Assembly (NCBI GenBank): GCA_033961575.1
Contig: CM066730.1
Span: 135,497,523 to 135,561,522, forward strand
Origin: Aselliscus stoliczkanus
Taxonomy: Eukaryota; Chordata; Mammalia; Chiroptera; Hipposideridae
Reading direction: 5' to 3'
Length of the DNA: 64,000 nucleotides
Notes under the pieces: model-generated
The model's input: only the letters and a program-made list of their open reading frames with translations
What the model was told of the DNA's origin: nothing
Databases searched by the model: none
Made by a program: the position numbers and the translations under genes
Part shown: in pieces, positions 1 through 18,720 of the stretch
Numbering within the stretch: the first letter of the stretch is position 1
Layout: every line of letters begins with the position of its first letter

Positions 1-589
1 TCTTTAATGATTTTGTCTTTCACCTTGCCTCAGCCATGGTTATAACCTAGATCTTGTCATTGCCAATAACTTTAAGCTTCATAATCTCAATGCCATGCAT
101 TTTGTTCTCTAACCGTTAGCTCCTGTGTTTCTCTTTAGTACTCTAACTCCAACAGTTTCCCAACTTCTCTGCAACCTCCAATCACTTGATTCTATGACTT
201 TTATACTGTGTCTTACCCGCTCGATGTTCTTTCTACTAATAGAATAAGTTCCTTCTAATGGAATAAGTTCCATTCTGTCATTATAATTATCCCTATTATA
301 ATCAAACCTCAATTCCCTTATCTTTCTATAATTTCATTTTACTTGCTTAACCAAACTTCAAATCATATATGAACCCAGTTGACTGCCTGTGCTATGTCAG
401 CGACCTGTGCCACTGAACATGACTTGAGAAATACCATGACTGGTCTCTTGAAATTAAACACCATAAACCTCTGAGAGCTCTTAATGTTGTCAAGGAAGTA
501 TATGTTATATATATAGTTCTGTTTTCCTTTTACTTTCCCATTCACCCAGAAAAAGATTTCATGCTGTCTTTTGTTATTTCAAAGCTCCT

Positions 590-1500
590 AACACCTTCCC
601 ACCAATCCTCCTCTCCTCTTCACTGTATCTCCTACTTAACTGAGAAAATTGAAGCCATCAGAAGAAAACTTTGGTAGACTTACCATCGCAGCATCTACCT
701 ACCTACCACCATCTGCTTCCTATAATACTTAATGCTCTGCTCTAGAGGAGCTGTCCATTTCCCTAAACCCATTCCCTCCATTTGTTCAAACCTCTCATCC
801 CCTCACTCACTCAAGAACCTCGTCCAGCAGTTCTTTTCATCTCTCTCCTACATCATGTTTTTCCCTCTCTATTAAATCATCCCATCCACAGTCATGTTAT
901 TATTTCTCCTATTAAAAAAAAATCTCCTCTGTAGTATTTCTGCTATCAGTTTCTTTGTCATTTTTCTGGAACTTTTTTGTAATAGAATTCCGTAAAAGAG
1001 CCTTTTAGACCTGCTGTGTCTAGTTCTTTTGCTCCCATCCACTTTACCCTACTTGAATTAGGGATTTCACCCTCCTTCCACCCAAACTGCCCTTGTTGAG
1101 ACCGCCAGTGCTTTCCCTGTTACTAAGTCCAATGGTCAGTTCTCAACGTTCAGCATACCTTCCCTTCCAGCATCTTTTGACACTGAAATTTCCATTCCTT
1201 CTTGGTTTTTTTCTACTTACTTGGCTTCCAGGGTACTACACTCACTTAGCTTTCCACTTACTTTACTAGTTACACTCTTTCTGTCTCCTTTGTAGATTCT
1301 TCTTTTTCTGACATCTTAATCTGGAAGCCTCAGGCCACTATCCTTATTTCTCTTCCCTTCCCTTCTCTTCTTTCTACACATACTTACTTGGTGATTTTAT
1401 CAAGTCCCATACTTTTGAAATACCATTATGTGCTAATGATTCCCAAAATTATATTTTCAGTACAAATCTCTTTGGAATTCTAAACTCAGCTCCCTTTTGT
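590..1500 (+). repeat. Relic of an L2-type LINE, reverse-transcriptase region
   Basis: Around 1375-1490 the sequence follows the well-known mammalian LINE reverse-transcriptase stretch that encodes LGDLI..HGFKYHLYADDSQIY. Here the catalytic YADD reads CAND, with frameshifts around it. The C/T-rich sequence before it (from about 590) is of the same style, but its boundary is a guess. It is an ancient sense-oriented fossil without coding capacity. Confidence 0.5.
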
Positions 1501-1599
1501 AAATTATTTTGTTTGATTTGCACATGTTAAAGGTAGAGCCACTTCTCACCACCTGTGCTATTATATATACTGTTTTTTCCTGTACTGCATACCTATTAT

Positions 1600-2140
1600 A
1601 TAGATTAATTTATAAATTAGGCACAGTAAGAGATTAACAACAATAACTATTAAAATAGAACGATTATAAGAATATACTGTGATAAAAGTTACATGAATGT
1701 GGTCTCTGTCTGAAAATATTACACTGTACTCACACTTCTTGTGATGATGTGAGATGATACAATATCTACGTGATGAGATGAAGTGAGGTAAATGACATAG
1801 GCTCTGTGAGCTAATGTTAGGCTACTATAAGGGTGACTTGAACACAAGCACTGTGATACCTCGATAGCTGATCTGAAAACGGAGACAGCAACTAAGTGAC
1901 TAACGGGCAGGTAGCGTATACAGTGTGGATATACTGGACAAAGGTATGATTCACATCCCGGCTGGGGAAGGAGCTGGACAGCGCAAGATCTTATCATGCC
2001 ACTGAAAATGGCACAATTTAAAACTTATGAAGTGTTTATTTTTGAAATTTTCCATTTAATATTTTCGGACCACAGTTGACCATGAATAACAAACAGCAGA
2101 AAGTGAAACCACAAACAAAGGGAGACTACAGTAATGTCCA
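1600..2140 (+). mobile_element. Tigger-type DNA transposon relic
   Basis: The run from gcacagtaagagattaacaa through the cttgtgatgatgtgagatga and gatgagatgaagtgaggt motifs to a terminal 'accacagttgaccatg...gaaagtgaaaccac' follows the 3' part of the Tigger1/MER2 group (pogo/Tc1 superfamily) as I remember it. The tail keeps the 'ccgcggataagggggactac'-like end in decayed form. No transposase frame survives. Confidence 0.65.
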
Positions 2141-2594
2141 GCATACTGAAGATACTCACTCAACAGGCAGTTATCTAGTGAATGATGTTAGTAAACACTG
2201 AGCTCTTAAGATTTGGCTTGATGAAAGTTTTAGTTAGACTTACATCAACCCTTAATACAAAATGCAGAACTCCTAAAATTCAAGACTACTTATATCAACA
2301 GACTTTTGTTACTCTAGTGGCTGTAAAACCATTATTTGTGAGACTTTCTTCATAATTATTTTCCCCAACTGATCTATTCTTTCATTGTCCCAGCAATAGT
2401 CTTTTTACTCAATTTTGTAAATGGTTACATCAGATTTGAATTTTATTGTTTTTAATCAAAAGCTACTACAATTTTACATTGAAATATAGTTTTTTGCTAA
2501 TGTATCATCTATTTTTTTCATTTTCAAACCCTGGAAACTTACTATGTGCTAGGAAGTATGATGAAGACTTGTGGCTATAAAGCCAGATCTTTGA

Positions 2595-2715
2595 GGGCCG
2601 GCTGAGTGGCGCAGTGCTTAAGAGCTGGCTTGGGAAGCCAGTGGCCCTGGTTCAGGTCCCATATATGAGGGCTAGTAACACTGCCCTCAAAAAAAAAAAT
2701 AAAAAAAAATAAGCT
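2595..2715 (+). repeat. Short tRNA-derived SINE
   Basis: Head gggccggctgagtggcgcag, body through gacac/aacactgccctc, then an A-rich tail. It carries pol III A-box-like (gagtggcgca) and B-box-like (ggttcaggtcc) motifs. Imperfect target duplications of about 17 nt flank it (agccagatctttg at 2581 and agtcagatctttg near 2720). Confidence 0.85.
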
Positions 2716-3604
2716 TATGAAGTCAGATCTTTGTATTATAATGTGAGTGCTCGTGTTAGCCAAATACGATATGGGCCTTGCACAAGGAAAGGGCCTATCT
2801 ATAGCTAAGGGACAAAATAATATAGGGATTTAGCAACAAAAACACTGTCACACACGTCTGTCATACACGTCTGCATCTTTGATTAATCTGTTCTATGTTA
2901 GTTGGAGATCAGTAAACAAAATTATTACATGAGTAAATATCATTGATGAATTTGCTGAACTAAGGCCTGTTTGATATCATTCTTAGCTTTTTAATACCTA
3001 ATTTATGGAGATTATTTCCTTTACAAATTATTGGCCACAGGTTTTTCTCTAATTAAATATAATTTCTTGATGTAATTATAACTGTACAGAGCCTTAGTAC
3101 TGTGGATATAATATGTAATTGAACAAAGAGATTTATTGTTTGTTCTCATATTACTGATTAACTTACCTTAGTTTTAAAGGAAATTATTAAGCAAGGTATT
3201 AAAAAATGAATTAAAGAATTCAGCAAAGTTATTGTTATTCTTTTTGCGGAAATTTGTGGTAGAGAGAACATAATTTGTGATTTATGCTTATGTTTTGTTA
3301 TTTTTGTGACTTGAGTACTGATTGTAAAAATTGAAAATGGCAGGAAGAACTTTACATGTACACAGTGGGGCACAGTGGAGACATAATTTGAGAGACTGGT
3401 GAAGAATTTTGTTTTAACTTGTCTGGAAAACATTGTATGCTGGTTTGCATTTATTTGAGATAATATGTGGTTCTGAGAAGGCGGGTAGTTTATTTTAAAC
3501 AAATCTACTGATTACATAATTTTAGTAGTATTTGAATGTTGTCTAATTTACTTTGGTAAGAAGCATTAAAAAACATGTATGGACAGTTTTTGTTAAAACT
3601 ATTT

Positions 3605-3805
3605 CTTGAGAGTTTATTATATTTGAGGTATTGTACTTAGTAATGTACTTCCATTATTTAATTTGATCTTTACAATATGAGGGAGACATTATCATTATTC
3701 CTACTTTATAGCTGAGAAACTGAAAAAGTGACTAGGTAGTTTACCTTAGATTTTACAATTAGTAAACAATAGAACCTAGATTTGAACTCTCTTGCCTTAT
3801 ACATT
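3605..3805 (-). repeat. MIR SINE relic
   Basis: Antisense MIR order: tattatcattattcctac..tttatagctgagaaactg, then a decayed 'aaggtcacacagctagtaag' and 'gaacctagatttgaactct'. Old and heavily diverged. Confidence 0.6.
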
Positions 3806-4214
3806 TAGTGTCAGATGTATAGGTGATTATTGTGACATCATTTCAACCTGTTTGTATTTTTGAAAAAAAAAAAATAACTGGAAATTATCTCCCTAAAACC
3901 TAAGCTCTTGAGAGTTGACAGGTTGTCTTTCCCCTCTTCCCCCCTCCCCTTTCTTATCTTTCCCCTTCCCTCCTCTCCCCATAACACTCTGATTTAATTG
4001 TTTAGAGGTAGGGCCCTGCCTCTAAATCTGTGGTTGTTTTTATGCTTCCCAGGTGATACTGTCTATACAAAGTTAATTAACATTGTTACACTCTTTTCTT
4101 TTACCTATCCTTTTTTTGGTGCTTTCTGGTTTGGATCCATGCTCATACCCTCATCTTTTTAGTCAGCTTCCCTTGGGTTGTCTTCATAAATCTTATACCA
4201 CCATCCTCTGAAAA

Positions 4215-4395
4215 TTCCTTATAATTTGCTTGAGTTCTAATAGCAGCTTCCCAGGCCCCAGCCCAGATTTCTGAATCAGGATTTCTGGGGGTCGGGCCAA
4301 GAATCTAAATTTTATTAAGCTTCCCAAATGATTTTAATGATCAGTCAGGTTTAAGAAATGGAAGTAAAGCTCTTGTTCCCTTCACCTGGGATCAT
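4215..4395 (+). repeat. MER5-like hAT DNA transposon relic
   Basis: 'cagatttctgaatcaggatttctgggggt' followed by 'aatctaaattttattaagcttcccaaatgattttaatga' matches the MER5A pattern (actgaatcagaatctgggggtggggcc ... aacaagccctccaggtgattctgatg). Confidence 0.6.
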
Positions 4396-5160
4396 AATAA
4401 CTCTTTCAGAGACAGACAGACATAATTCATTTTTGGTCATACATATTAATAGCATATTAAGTTAAATTTAAATTAATGATAGTGGCGATGAAAATATGAT
4501 TCCTATAAATACCTCTAGTATAATGTTTTTCTTATACTATTTATATAAAATAGTAGCCTATTAGATGTAATTACAATAAGCACAATAAAACCAAGCACAA
4601 CCCCAGACTCACCATCATTTTTAGGAAGGAGCAAATATAAGGCATCTGTTTTTTTCAATTTTTCCTAACAGTCCCTAAAAGGAAATGAAAGAAGAGGCAA
4701 AGTCACATAGAATTATGGACTATCACTGTACAGAAGTTTTCAGTTCATGACAAATGGAATGAAATTAAAGTCTTTAGAAAAGAATGGAATGTTTTCTTCC
4801 ATTTTTGTTTTTAAACTCTAGTTAATATTCAGAGGAAATTATGTGTTGCTAATTTGTACCATTTTTAAAGAGAAATTTGTGGGGCTGGTGCTCTGAGAAC
4901 TTTAGCTGTTGGTACTTCAAGGTGATCCGTTTAAATTACCATTAAATGTTATATTTAATCTTGATTTTTAAAAACTTATGTAATAAGATAATTTTGGTGA
5001 ACTAGTACTCTATAGGTGCCTTAAAAGTTTGGTTGCTTTAACAGTACTAATTTTTTTTTAAAATGTTTGCATTGGGAAGTCTGGATTTCTTTAAGAATAA
5101 TTATAGCATGCCACATGTAATATTTCTTTCCTTTCCAACTGCTTTCTATTATATGCTTAG

Positions 5161-11001
<5,841 letters not shown>

Positions 11002-11172
11002 GTGTCTTCAAAGCTTTATTCATTACCAAATCCAAGTGTCCTGGTGTCCTTGAGGTTGGACTTTCTGCGAATCATCTGCAGCCATGAACATTATGTTACA
11101 TTAAACTTACCCTGCAGCCTGCTAACTCCACCTGCATCACCATCACCTTCTGTTTCTTCTGCAACATCTCAG
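11002..11172 (+). CDS. DOCK7: DOCK7 exon (171 nt)
   Basis: Encodes window residues 179-235: [20 protein letters not shown], a conserved [17 protein letters not shown], then a Ser/Pro-rich tail ([18 protein letters not shown]). The acceptor is gctcacaag|GTG and the donor CAG|gtatac. The [14 protein letters not shown] motif is a strong DOCK-C signature in the central scaffold. The tail is a flexible loop with several SP sites and so a plausible phospho-regulated linker (inference). Confidence 0.97.
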
Positions 11173-11254
11173 GTATACAAAGAGTATGAAAAAAAAATAT
11201 TTTTCAAGTTCACATTTGTGAAAAGGCATTCTAAACACTGGAAAAATCTGTAAG

Positions 11255-11455
11255 TAACAATATTGAATAATAGCTGTGTGGTAGGCTTTGTACTAAATAC
11301 TTTATAAATATTAATTTGTCAATCCTCAGAATTTATTAGCAGGTAAATTCTATTACTATCCTCATTTTTCATGTGAAAAAATTGAAACAGAAAGGTCAAT
11401 AACTTACCTAAGGTCACACAGTAAAATGTGGCAGAGCTAGGCTTTGAACCAAAGC
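11255..11455 (-). repeat. MIR SINE relic
   Basis: Antisense MIR core: tattactatcctcatttttcatgtg..attgaaacagaaaggtcaataacttacctaaggtcacacagt..gcagagctaggctttgaacc. This is the best preserved MIR in the window. Confidence 0.75.
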
Positions 11456-11464
11456 ACATATTGG

Positions 11465-11660
11465 TTTTATTTTATTTTTACTTTATTTCAATTACAGTTG
11501 ACACACAATCTTTAATTAGTTTTAGGTATACAACATAGTGATTAGACATTGCATACCTTACAAAGTGATCACCCTAGTAAGTCTAGTACCCAACCAACAC
11601 CATACATAGTTACTGCATTATTATTGGCCGTATCCCTATGCTGTACTTCACATGTTGGCT
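11465..11660 (-). repeat. LINE-1 3' end fragment
   Basis: 'caattacagttgacacacaatc', 'ttaggtatacaacatagtgattagacatt', 'cttacaaagtgatcaccctagtaagtctagtacc' and 'ccctatgctgtactt' follow in order the antisense 3' UTR of L1 elements common in laurasiatherian genomes, as I recall them. Confidence 0.65.
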
Positions 11661-12475
11661 TTAGAGTCCAAGTTCTTAACCACTGTGTTGTATTCCTCTT
11701 ACAGATTTAGGCACATGGGAGTGCATTCATCTACATAAACTCACTTATTTAGATGTTTTCACAAATTGGCTTTTCTTGAAGCAGACACAGACTGAGTTTG
11801 GGGTGCAAGATGTTATTAGGAATCAATACTTGTGAAAGGAAGGGGGATAAAGCATAATTTAGCAGAGAAAGAGGTCAGACTGCAAAGGAGTCCTGAAAGC
11901 CCTGCCTGTCTACCTCTCTTGTATCCAAAAAAACAAAACAAAGGAAGCGAAATGAATGTTTATAGGTTTTCATTGCATGCCACCTGGCTTCAATAGCTAG
12001 TAGTTTCTCTAAAGATGGGAAAAGGTTATGAAAGCAATTATTATGTATCGTATCATACAGATTAAGATTAAGGGATTTTGTGGTTCTAGCATCAAAGAAG
12101 CCATTATTCCTCCTAGTGAGACATCATTCTTTCTGCTATATAATTCCTGAGACAAACAAGCTGCTTCCTCAAGCTCTTAATGTCTAAAGTCAAAGTTGAT
12201 CTTAACTCTTTTCAATTTAATTTTTGAGATATTTAATTTCTAAATGTAATTCCTTAGGATAGCTCAATCTCAGATGCTTGATAAATGAAAATTTTCTAAA
12301 CTTCACTTAGAAAACATCAGAGAGCACCCGCAACTTTTCACTTTACCTTTGTAGAAAATCTTATGGGTCAGCCTATTTCCACATAACTTTTACCTAGCTA
12401 ACATGCACTTCCTATAATGGATGAGGATAGTCTTTTGCTTTCTTTCCCTATCCTCTGCCAAATATGTGGCTACAT

Positions 12476-12591
12476 GGGTCGGCCGAGTGGCGTGGTGGTT
12501 AAACGCTGGCTTGGGAGGCCAGCGGCCCTGGTTCGGGTCCCACATGTGAGGGCCGGTGACACTGCCCTCAAAAAGAAAAACAAAAAAACAC
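12476..12591 (+). repeat. Short tRNA-derived SINE with perfect target duplication
   Basis: Head ggtcggccgagtggcgtggt, B-box-like ggttcgggtcc, end gacactgccctc plus A-rich tail. It is flanked by a perfect 16-nt duplication, AAATATGTGGCTACAT, at 12460-12475 and 12592-12607, so it is a fairly recent insertion. Confidence 0.93.
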
Positions 12592-13006
12592 AAATATGTG
12601 GCTACATAGTCAAGAACAAATTAAGCAAACATACAGTTCTAAAACCTTTAATAAAACACATTTGTTTATACCTGACTCGCTGCTGAACATCTCATTTAGC
12701 CAAGAAATTCATAGAATTTCTTCCATTATCTTGTTCCCCACTTTGTCATCTAACTAGAGTACATAATTTTCAGATTCTAATAGATAACAGAGACATCACG
12801 TTTTTGCTGGGGGGAGGGCCAAGAAGAATTTACATACTTATCAGGAAGATAATTCTCCATAGAGAAATCTGAAATCTGTTGCTCTTCCAAGAAACTTCAC
12901 ATGGATGATCTTGAATTATGCATTAAAGAGGGTGATAAAATTGAGGACGTTCTTGCTTTGAACTATATCTTGGGGGATGCTACTTTGCAGTATTAAAAAC
13001 TTTCTA

Positions 13007-13433
13007 GGGCCGGCCAAGTGGCGTGTTGGTTAGGAGCTGGCTTGGGACGCCAGTGGCCCCGGTTCAGATCCTACATATGAGGGCCAGTGACACTGTTCTC
13101 TGCGACTGAGATGGTGAACAACACCTCCACCTGGAGCTGGGCTGCTGTGAGTCCCCTGGGGCGGTGTAACTGCAGCCCCTGCTGCAGTGGGCTGCCGTAG
13201 GCTACAGTGAATGGCTGGCAGCCAGCATGAGCTGTCAAGAACTGCTATGAGCAGCCGTCCAAAGGCCAGCAAGCAACTGCCTCACCCGGGAAGAGCACAA
13301 TGATGATACCAGCATGGGCCAGTGAAGCAGTGCCCTCCACAACTAGACGGAAGAACAAAAGGAGATTCCCCAGCTCTGTTCCACTCCCCCAGTTCCCCCA
13401 ATTCCCCCAATAAAATCTTTAAAAAAAAAAAAA
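13007..13433 (+). repeat. Long-form tRNA-derived SINE
   Basis: It shares the tRNA-like head with the short form. It continues through gactgagatggtgaacaaca, repeated ggctgc/cagcc blocks and gggccagtgaagcagtgccctcc to the tail cccaataaaatctttaaaa. Full length is about 425 bp. Confidence 0.9.
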
Positions 13434-13937
13434 TTTCTAAAACTCAGTAAGTGGACCACAAGATGATAGTGATTTTCTAAAGATAGTATTTTCTCTGAAA
13501 AACAGTTTTGCCAGTATTTGAAATTCTCTGGAAACCAATAACCTTGACTATGAATATTTTCTTTTGTACTCAACAGTGAGTACATAATACATTATTTAGA
13601 CTTAGTTGCTTTTTTTCCCTTCAGAATGTGATATTAAAACATTAAAACATTAAGTGGCTAAAAGGATAAGGAAAAAACAGATAGAAAAGTTTCACTGTTT
13701 CACTGAAAATAGTTACAAGTGGTATTCCATCATAATTTCCTATATCAAAAGTAAGAGCAGTTACTTTCTCCAATGTTAATAATAGTAATCTATAGTAAAC
13801 TCATGGCAATAAATTACCGTAGGCAAAGTTTATCTCACTTTCAGGTAACACGCACATTTTATTTGTTGTAATTCTCTGTCTATGGGATGTTTCGTTGCAC
13901 AGCTATTATAGTTTTGTTTTACCTCATTCCCAAATAG

Positions 13938-14078
<141 letters not shown>

Positions 14079-14596
14079 TGAGTAGAGCAGTGTTTGCCTT
14101 GTAGACTATGTTTGATTTTGGCAATGGGACAGAAGTAGCCTACTTTCACTTCTAAGAATCAAAATAGTACTCCTTCCCACTCTTCTACTTTTCTGTTTAA
14201 CAAGTTCTAGACCCATCTTATTTCAATATTTCATAATTTTTAAGGAAGACATTTTTTTATTTTTTGTCATCTCTGAATTTTTGGTTTGTCTTAAAATCGA
14301 TGGTGTATCATGGCTTATTTGGTAGCATTTCTTTTCCCTTAACAATACATAAAATACTTGTGCATTCTAATAGATGGACTCTGAGATTTGTTGTTAAACA
14401 GTAGGGAGGCACATTTCAGAAGAGGAGGATAGACTAGTCTTCTATTTGACTCCTTGTGAGGGAAATTAATGATTTGCCATCATACTGTGTAGCATTTTAC
14501 TTCAAAATTGCCCTATAAATAAAATCCTTAGGTTTTAAAAATTTTCAACACTTCTAGAGGACTTTTGGAAATTGATACAGTAAGAAAAGGAAGGGT

Positions 14597-15015
14597 AGGG
14601 CCAGCCGAATGGCGTGTTGGTTAAGAGTTGGCTTGGGATGCCAGCTCTGAGCAGCTGCGTCCTAGTTCCGATCCCACATGAGGGCCAGTGACACTGCGCC
14701 CTCTACAGCTAAGATGGTGAACAACAGCTCGACCTGGAGCTGGGCTTGTCGTGAGTCACCGGTGATGTAGGCTACAGTGGGGCTGGCCGGCTGTTAGTGT
14801 GCGCTTTTGTGAGCTGCCATGAGCCAATGGCCAGGGAGTGACTGCTTTACCCAGGAAGAACGCAGTGATAATACCAACAAGGGCCAGTGAAGCGACGTCC
14901 TCCATAACTACACTGAAGGACAAAAGGACAGCAACTTGTCTCTTCCCCCTTCCCCAGTTCCCCAATGCTGTTCCCCTCCCAAAATTCCCCAATTAAAAAA
15001 AAAAATCTTTTGAAA
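14597..15015 (+). repeat. Long-form tRNA-derived SINE with perfect target duplication
   Basis: Long form carrying a small insertion (ctctgagcagctg) after the anticodon-like arm, shared with the copies at 41431 and 42851. A perfect 14-nt duplication, AGAAAAGGAAGGGT, flanks it at 14583-14596 and 15016-15029. Its middle is shortened relative to the 13007 copy. Confidence 0.93.
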
Positions 15016-16839
15016 AGAAAAGGAAGGGTGTAATGTCTGATGATTTGAATTTATAGTAGTAGCCTGATATGTTGTGGTCTAGCATCCCCATAGGGTATTT
15101 CCATCTTAATAGATATTTTCAAAACTCTATTTGACCATAACTCATTTGGGTAATTACTTTTTTCCCCTCATTTTTTCTCATAATAGGATTACTAGGAGTT
15201 TATAATGCAATTTAACCTCATGTATAAGAGCTCCAGAGAACAAAATAAGATACCTTTGAGTAGGTTTTACCAGGGTCCTCTGAAGTATTTGTTGGGTAAA
15301 TGAAAACAGAGGTTTGAAAAGTTCTAAGCGATAGTCAATGCTCAATTAATTGTGAGAGGCTAAATTTTCTGCAAATGAAAGGCATGCCTTTTTTTATAAT
15401 GGCAACTTCCCATTTTAGAAATATATGTTAACAACCTAGTTGTTCACACTGTTCTGCAGAACTCCAGGGTTCTGAAGAGGTGCTTCATGGGTTTCCATGT
15501 GGAGTGGGGGACATTGCAGACATTGGACTATGAAGAGAACAGACTAAGCTAGTGAAACTCCAGGCCTCCCACCCCTGCATGCCACCACTTTTATATGTTG
15601 CCATTTGACATATAAATATGATATCATTTGGTAGAAAAGGGGGATCCATTGTTTGGAAAAAAACATACTCTGAAAACAACCTCTAAACACACTAGCTTTC
15701 TTTAATAACTGGTATCTGTCATTTGAATGCATATTTCCAATATTTGTCTTGATATGTCAAGATATTTTTGGTTACAGGAAATAGAAATCCTTTCTTCATA
15801 CTGGCTTTATTAAAGGAAGGAAATTTATTATTTCATAATTAGAAGAAAGATAGTTTTTTTGCACAGTACAATCAGCAGCTCAATGATGTCATCAGATTTC
15901 TGGCTCTTTATATCTCTTTCCTGTTCTAGGTGCGTTATCCTAAGGCTGGGCCTCATGACTGCAAGATAGGTATCACTGGTAGTTCAGGTTAAATTCTTAC
16001 TTGTTCTTGTCTAGCAGGAGAGAGAGGGGATACCCTCTTCCCAAACATGTAATGTAAATCTTTCCTTTGGACTGATTTGGCTCACTTGCCTATCTTGTAC
16101 TGTTGCAGTCACCAGAGGAGTGCCAGGTTGCTGAATAGATTAGATCAGTTCTACCCAAATGTGGTGCTTAGACTAGTATCGGTCCATGGTTTGTTACAGA
16201 ACACAGCAAAATAATTGTGAGTCAATTATGCCACTAAACACAGTGTTTTGTTCATATGACTTTTTTTTTTTTTTGGTAGACCTCAATTAATGAAGCAATG
16301 CATTGATTAACATTTATTTCTTCTCAGTCTGATAACAAAACAGTTTGCTAGCTGGCTGCTTTAACTAGCAGAGCTAGTCAAATTAGGATCTCCTCCTGAA
16401 ACAGGTGGTATCAGCTCCCTCTGAGTTGTAGGGGGAGAGTGTATTTCTGAAAAAGATTGAGTTCTCCTAAGATGGAAGACAGGAAATAGATGTTGTGTAG
16501 GTGTTCCGATATAAAAAGTAAAGAATTCTAACAGTCAACGGTTTCTGCAATGAGGGTGGTTTTTCTCATGTCAAGGATCAGTTCTATTAAAATAGGTGTT
16601 TTATGTTTCTGTGGAACAATATAGGACTTATGAAAGAATTCTTTATTGCTTTTTTACCTCTTGAAGCTAGAATGTGTTGGCCTTTGACATTTGGAAAGAT
16701 TTTTCTATACAGTCCAGAAAACAATGATAATTATCACCTTTTCTTTGTCTATTCAGTTACACAAGATATGAGAAAAGCTGTAAATAATAGTATACAGGAT
16801 TATATCCTTAGTTTTTACTGCTGCTTGTTTCTCTTTTCT

Positions 16840-17610
16840 CCACTTCTTCCTGCATCCAGTCTATTAGCAAATTCCACAGGTCCTACCTCCAAAATATATC
16901 CCAAATTCAGCCACTTCTCGCCACCCTCACTGCTACTTCCCTAATCATGCTTCCACTCTGGCTTCCCTAAAATCCTTTCAGCAGTCTGAGTAATCTTTTA
17001 GAAATGAAAATCAGATAATATCACTCCCTTGCTTAAAACTGCTCAATGTCAGTATAAGCTTTAATAATGGCAGTTAAAATAAAATCCAGGCTTTTAATAA
17101 TGGTGCTCAAAGCCCTATATATATCTGGCTCATGTCTACTGCCACTCTCTTCCAGCTTTCCATTCTAAAATCTAGCCATCCTGGCCTTCTTTCTGTTTGT
17201 ATAATGTGCTAAACTCATTCCCACCTTAGGGCCTTTGAACTTGGATTTTTCCCACCTGAAGCAAATCTCAAATTGCCCCCAGATCTTTGCATACCCATTT
17301 CCTCCTGTGATTCTTCAGGTCTCCACTCAAACAGCATCTTCTCAAGAGGCTTTCATTGACTACCCAGTCTAAATTACAGCCATGTTGCTCTTGCCATAAT
17401 CATTTTTAACCATATAACCCTGTTTTATTTTCTACAAGGCACTTATTTGCTTGTTTGTTTATTACCTGCCTCCTCCCATTAAAATGTGCTTATGAGGCAC
17501 TTTGCCTTCTTTGTTCACTGTGGTATTCCCAGTGCCTTAGAATTGTGTCCAGTACAAAGTGGACACTTGACAAATATGTGTTAATTCAATGAATGAATGA
17601 ATGAATGTGA
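16840..17610 (+). repeat. L2 LINE 3' end
   Basis: The canonical L2 tail order is visible: tcactcccttgcttaaaactgc, tggcttttaataatggtgct..aagccctatata, gggcctttgaacttg, tcttcaggtctccactcaaa, ttcattgactacccagtct, tgcctcctcccattaaaatg and tggacacttgacaaatatgtg, ending in an ATGA repeat near 17590-17607. The open frame at 16603-16944 lies across this fossil and is not a gene. Confidence 0.8.
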
Positions 17611-18544
17611 GAGACTCACATCTCATCTCTTTTACATTCTTTAGTGGTGTATATATGTAAAATACAACATACATTGTTTTAGGTAAGATTCTTGAGAGAA
17701 ATGTTTTTCTTTTTATTCCATCAGTTTGCTAAGTAATCAAGAATAGTTAATTCATGGCAATCATGTTCTAATATTGATCAAAGACTTGCTTTCTAGAAAC
17801 TTACATTATAGTAAGAAAGTTAAGGCTATGAAACAGCACACTATTATTAAATGCTAATTTTGTAGTACATAGATGTGTAGAAGATTAACACCTTTGTTAT
17901 AGCATTTTAACATTGCATTATTATTTTTCTGTCTGTGTTTCTCTTACTAAAAAAAGCTCTTTAAAAACAGACAATATCTTATCTCCAGCATCTAGGATAG
18001 GATATTACAGTCCCTGCATAATAAGTATATATTTAATAGCTGAATGTGATTGAGTAATGTAGATACGTGAAAGGGCTTCATGAAGACAGGTAGAGTGTAG
18101 ATATTTTGAAGTCTGGGGCTGGTAACTGCTGAGAGATAAGGAATACATATCCAGATTTGGGAATCATCACTGGTGATAGAAGAACTTGAAAGGAAGAACA
18201 TAAAAAGCAAATGACCAGAATCTGAGACTTAGGAAGAATAATAAGAGAGTAGAATAAAAAAGGGTTGGTGCTATTTGAATATACTGAGAAGAGAATATAC
18301 AAGATGACAAAATGTCAAGTAGAGAGCTGGAGAATGAAATCTGAGATACGATCATTAGATGTGGTTCTTGACAGTTTTAAAAAATATACTTTATGAATAA
18401 AAATCTGGAATGGAGAAGAAAGAATCTCCAACTAGATTTTATATACAGCTATGTAAAATGGCAGATAAGATCAAGGGCTCTAGAGTAATACTATTTGGTT
18501 TCAAATTCCAGTTTTTAAATCTATATGATTTTAAAAGAGATAAA

Positions 18545-18720
18545 AGCCAATATTTACTGAGGAAGGCAATGTACAAGGCACTGTGTGGTAAGCATGTTAC
18601 ATAAATTATGTAACTTAATTGTCACAACTACTGGTAGGTTATTACCCTCATTTGTAGATAGGAAAATGGGCTAAGTATCTTGGAAAAATCATTTAGCTGT
18701 TCAGTGATGAAGTTGGTACA
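18545..18720 (-). repeat. MIR SINE relic
   Basis: Antisense MIR pattern: caatatttactgaggaaggc, aaggcactgtgtggtaagcatgttacataa, attgtcacaactactggtaggttattaccctcatttgtagatagg. The 5' portion is weak. Confidence 0.6.

Larger units (their letters stand above)
1..5160. other. Intron upstream of the first exon seen
   Basis: No coding exon is recognisable here. It holds a C/T-rich LINE-like relic (about 590-1500), a Tigger relic (1600-2140), a short SINE (2595-2715), an antisense MIR (3605-3805), a CT-rich patch (3925-3985) and a MER5-like relic (4215-4395). The remainder is AT-rich unique sequence. Confidence 0.7.

Noticed and set aside
16603..16944. 113-codon frame with hydrophobic stretches
   Set aside because: It runs into the L2 3' end fossil and has no coding signature.
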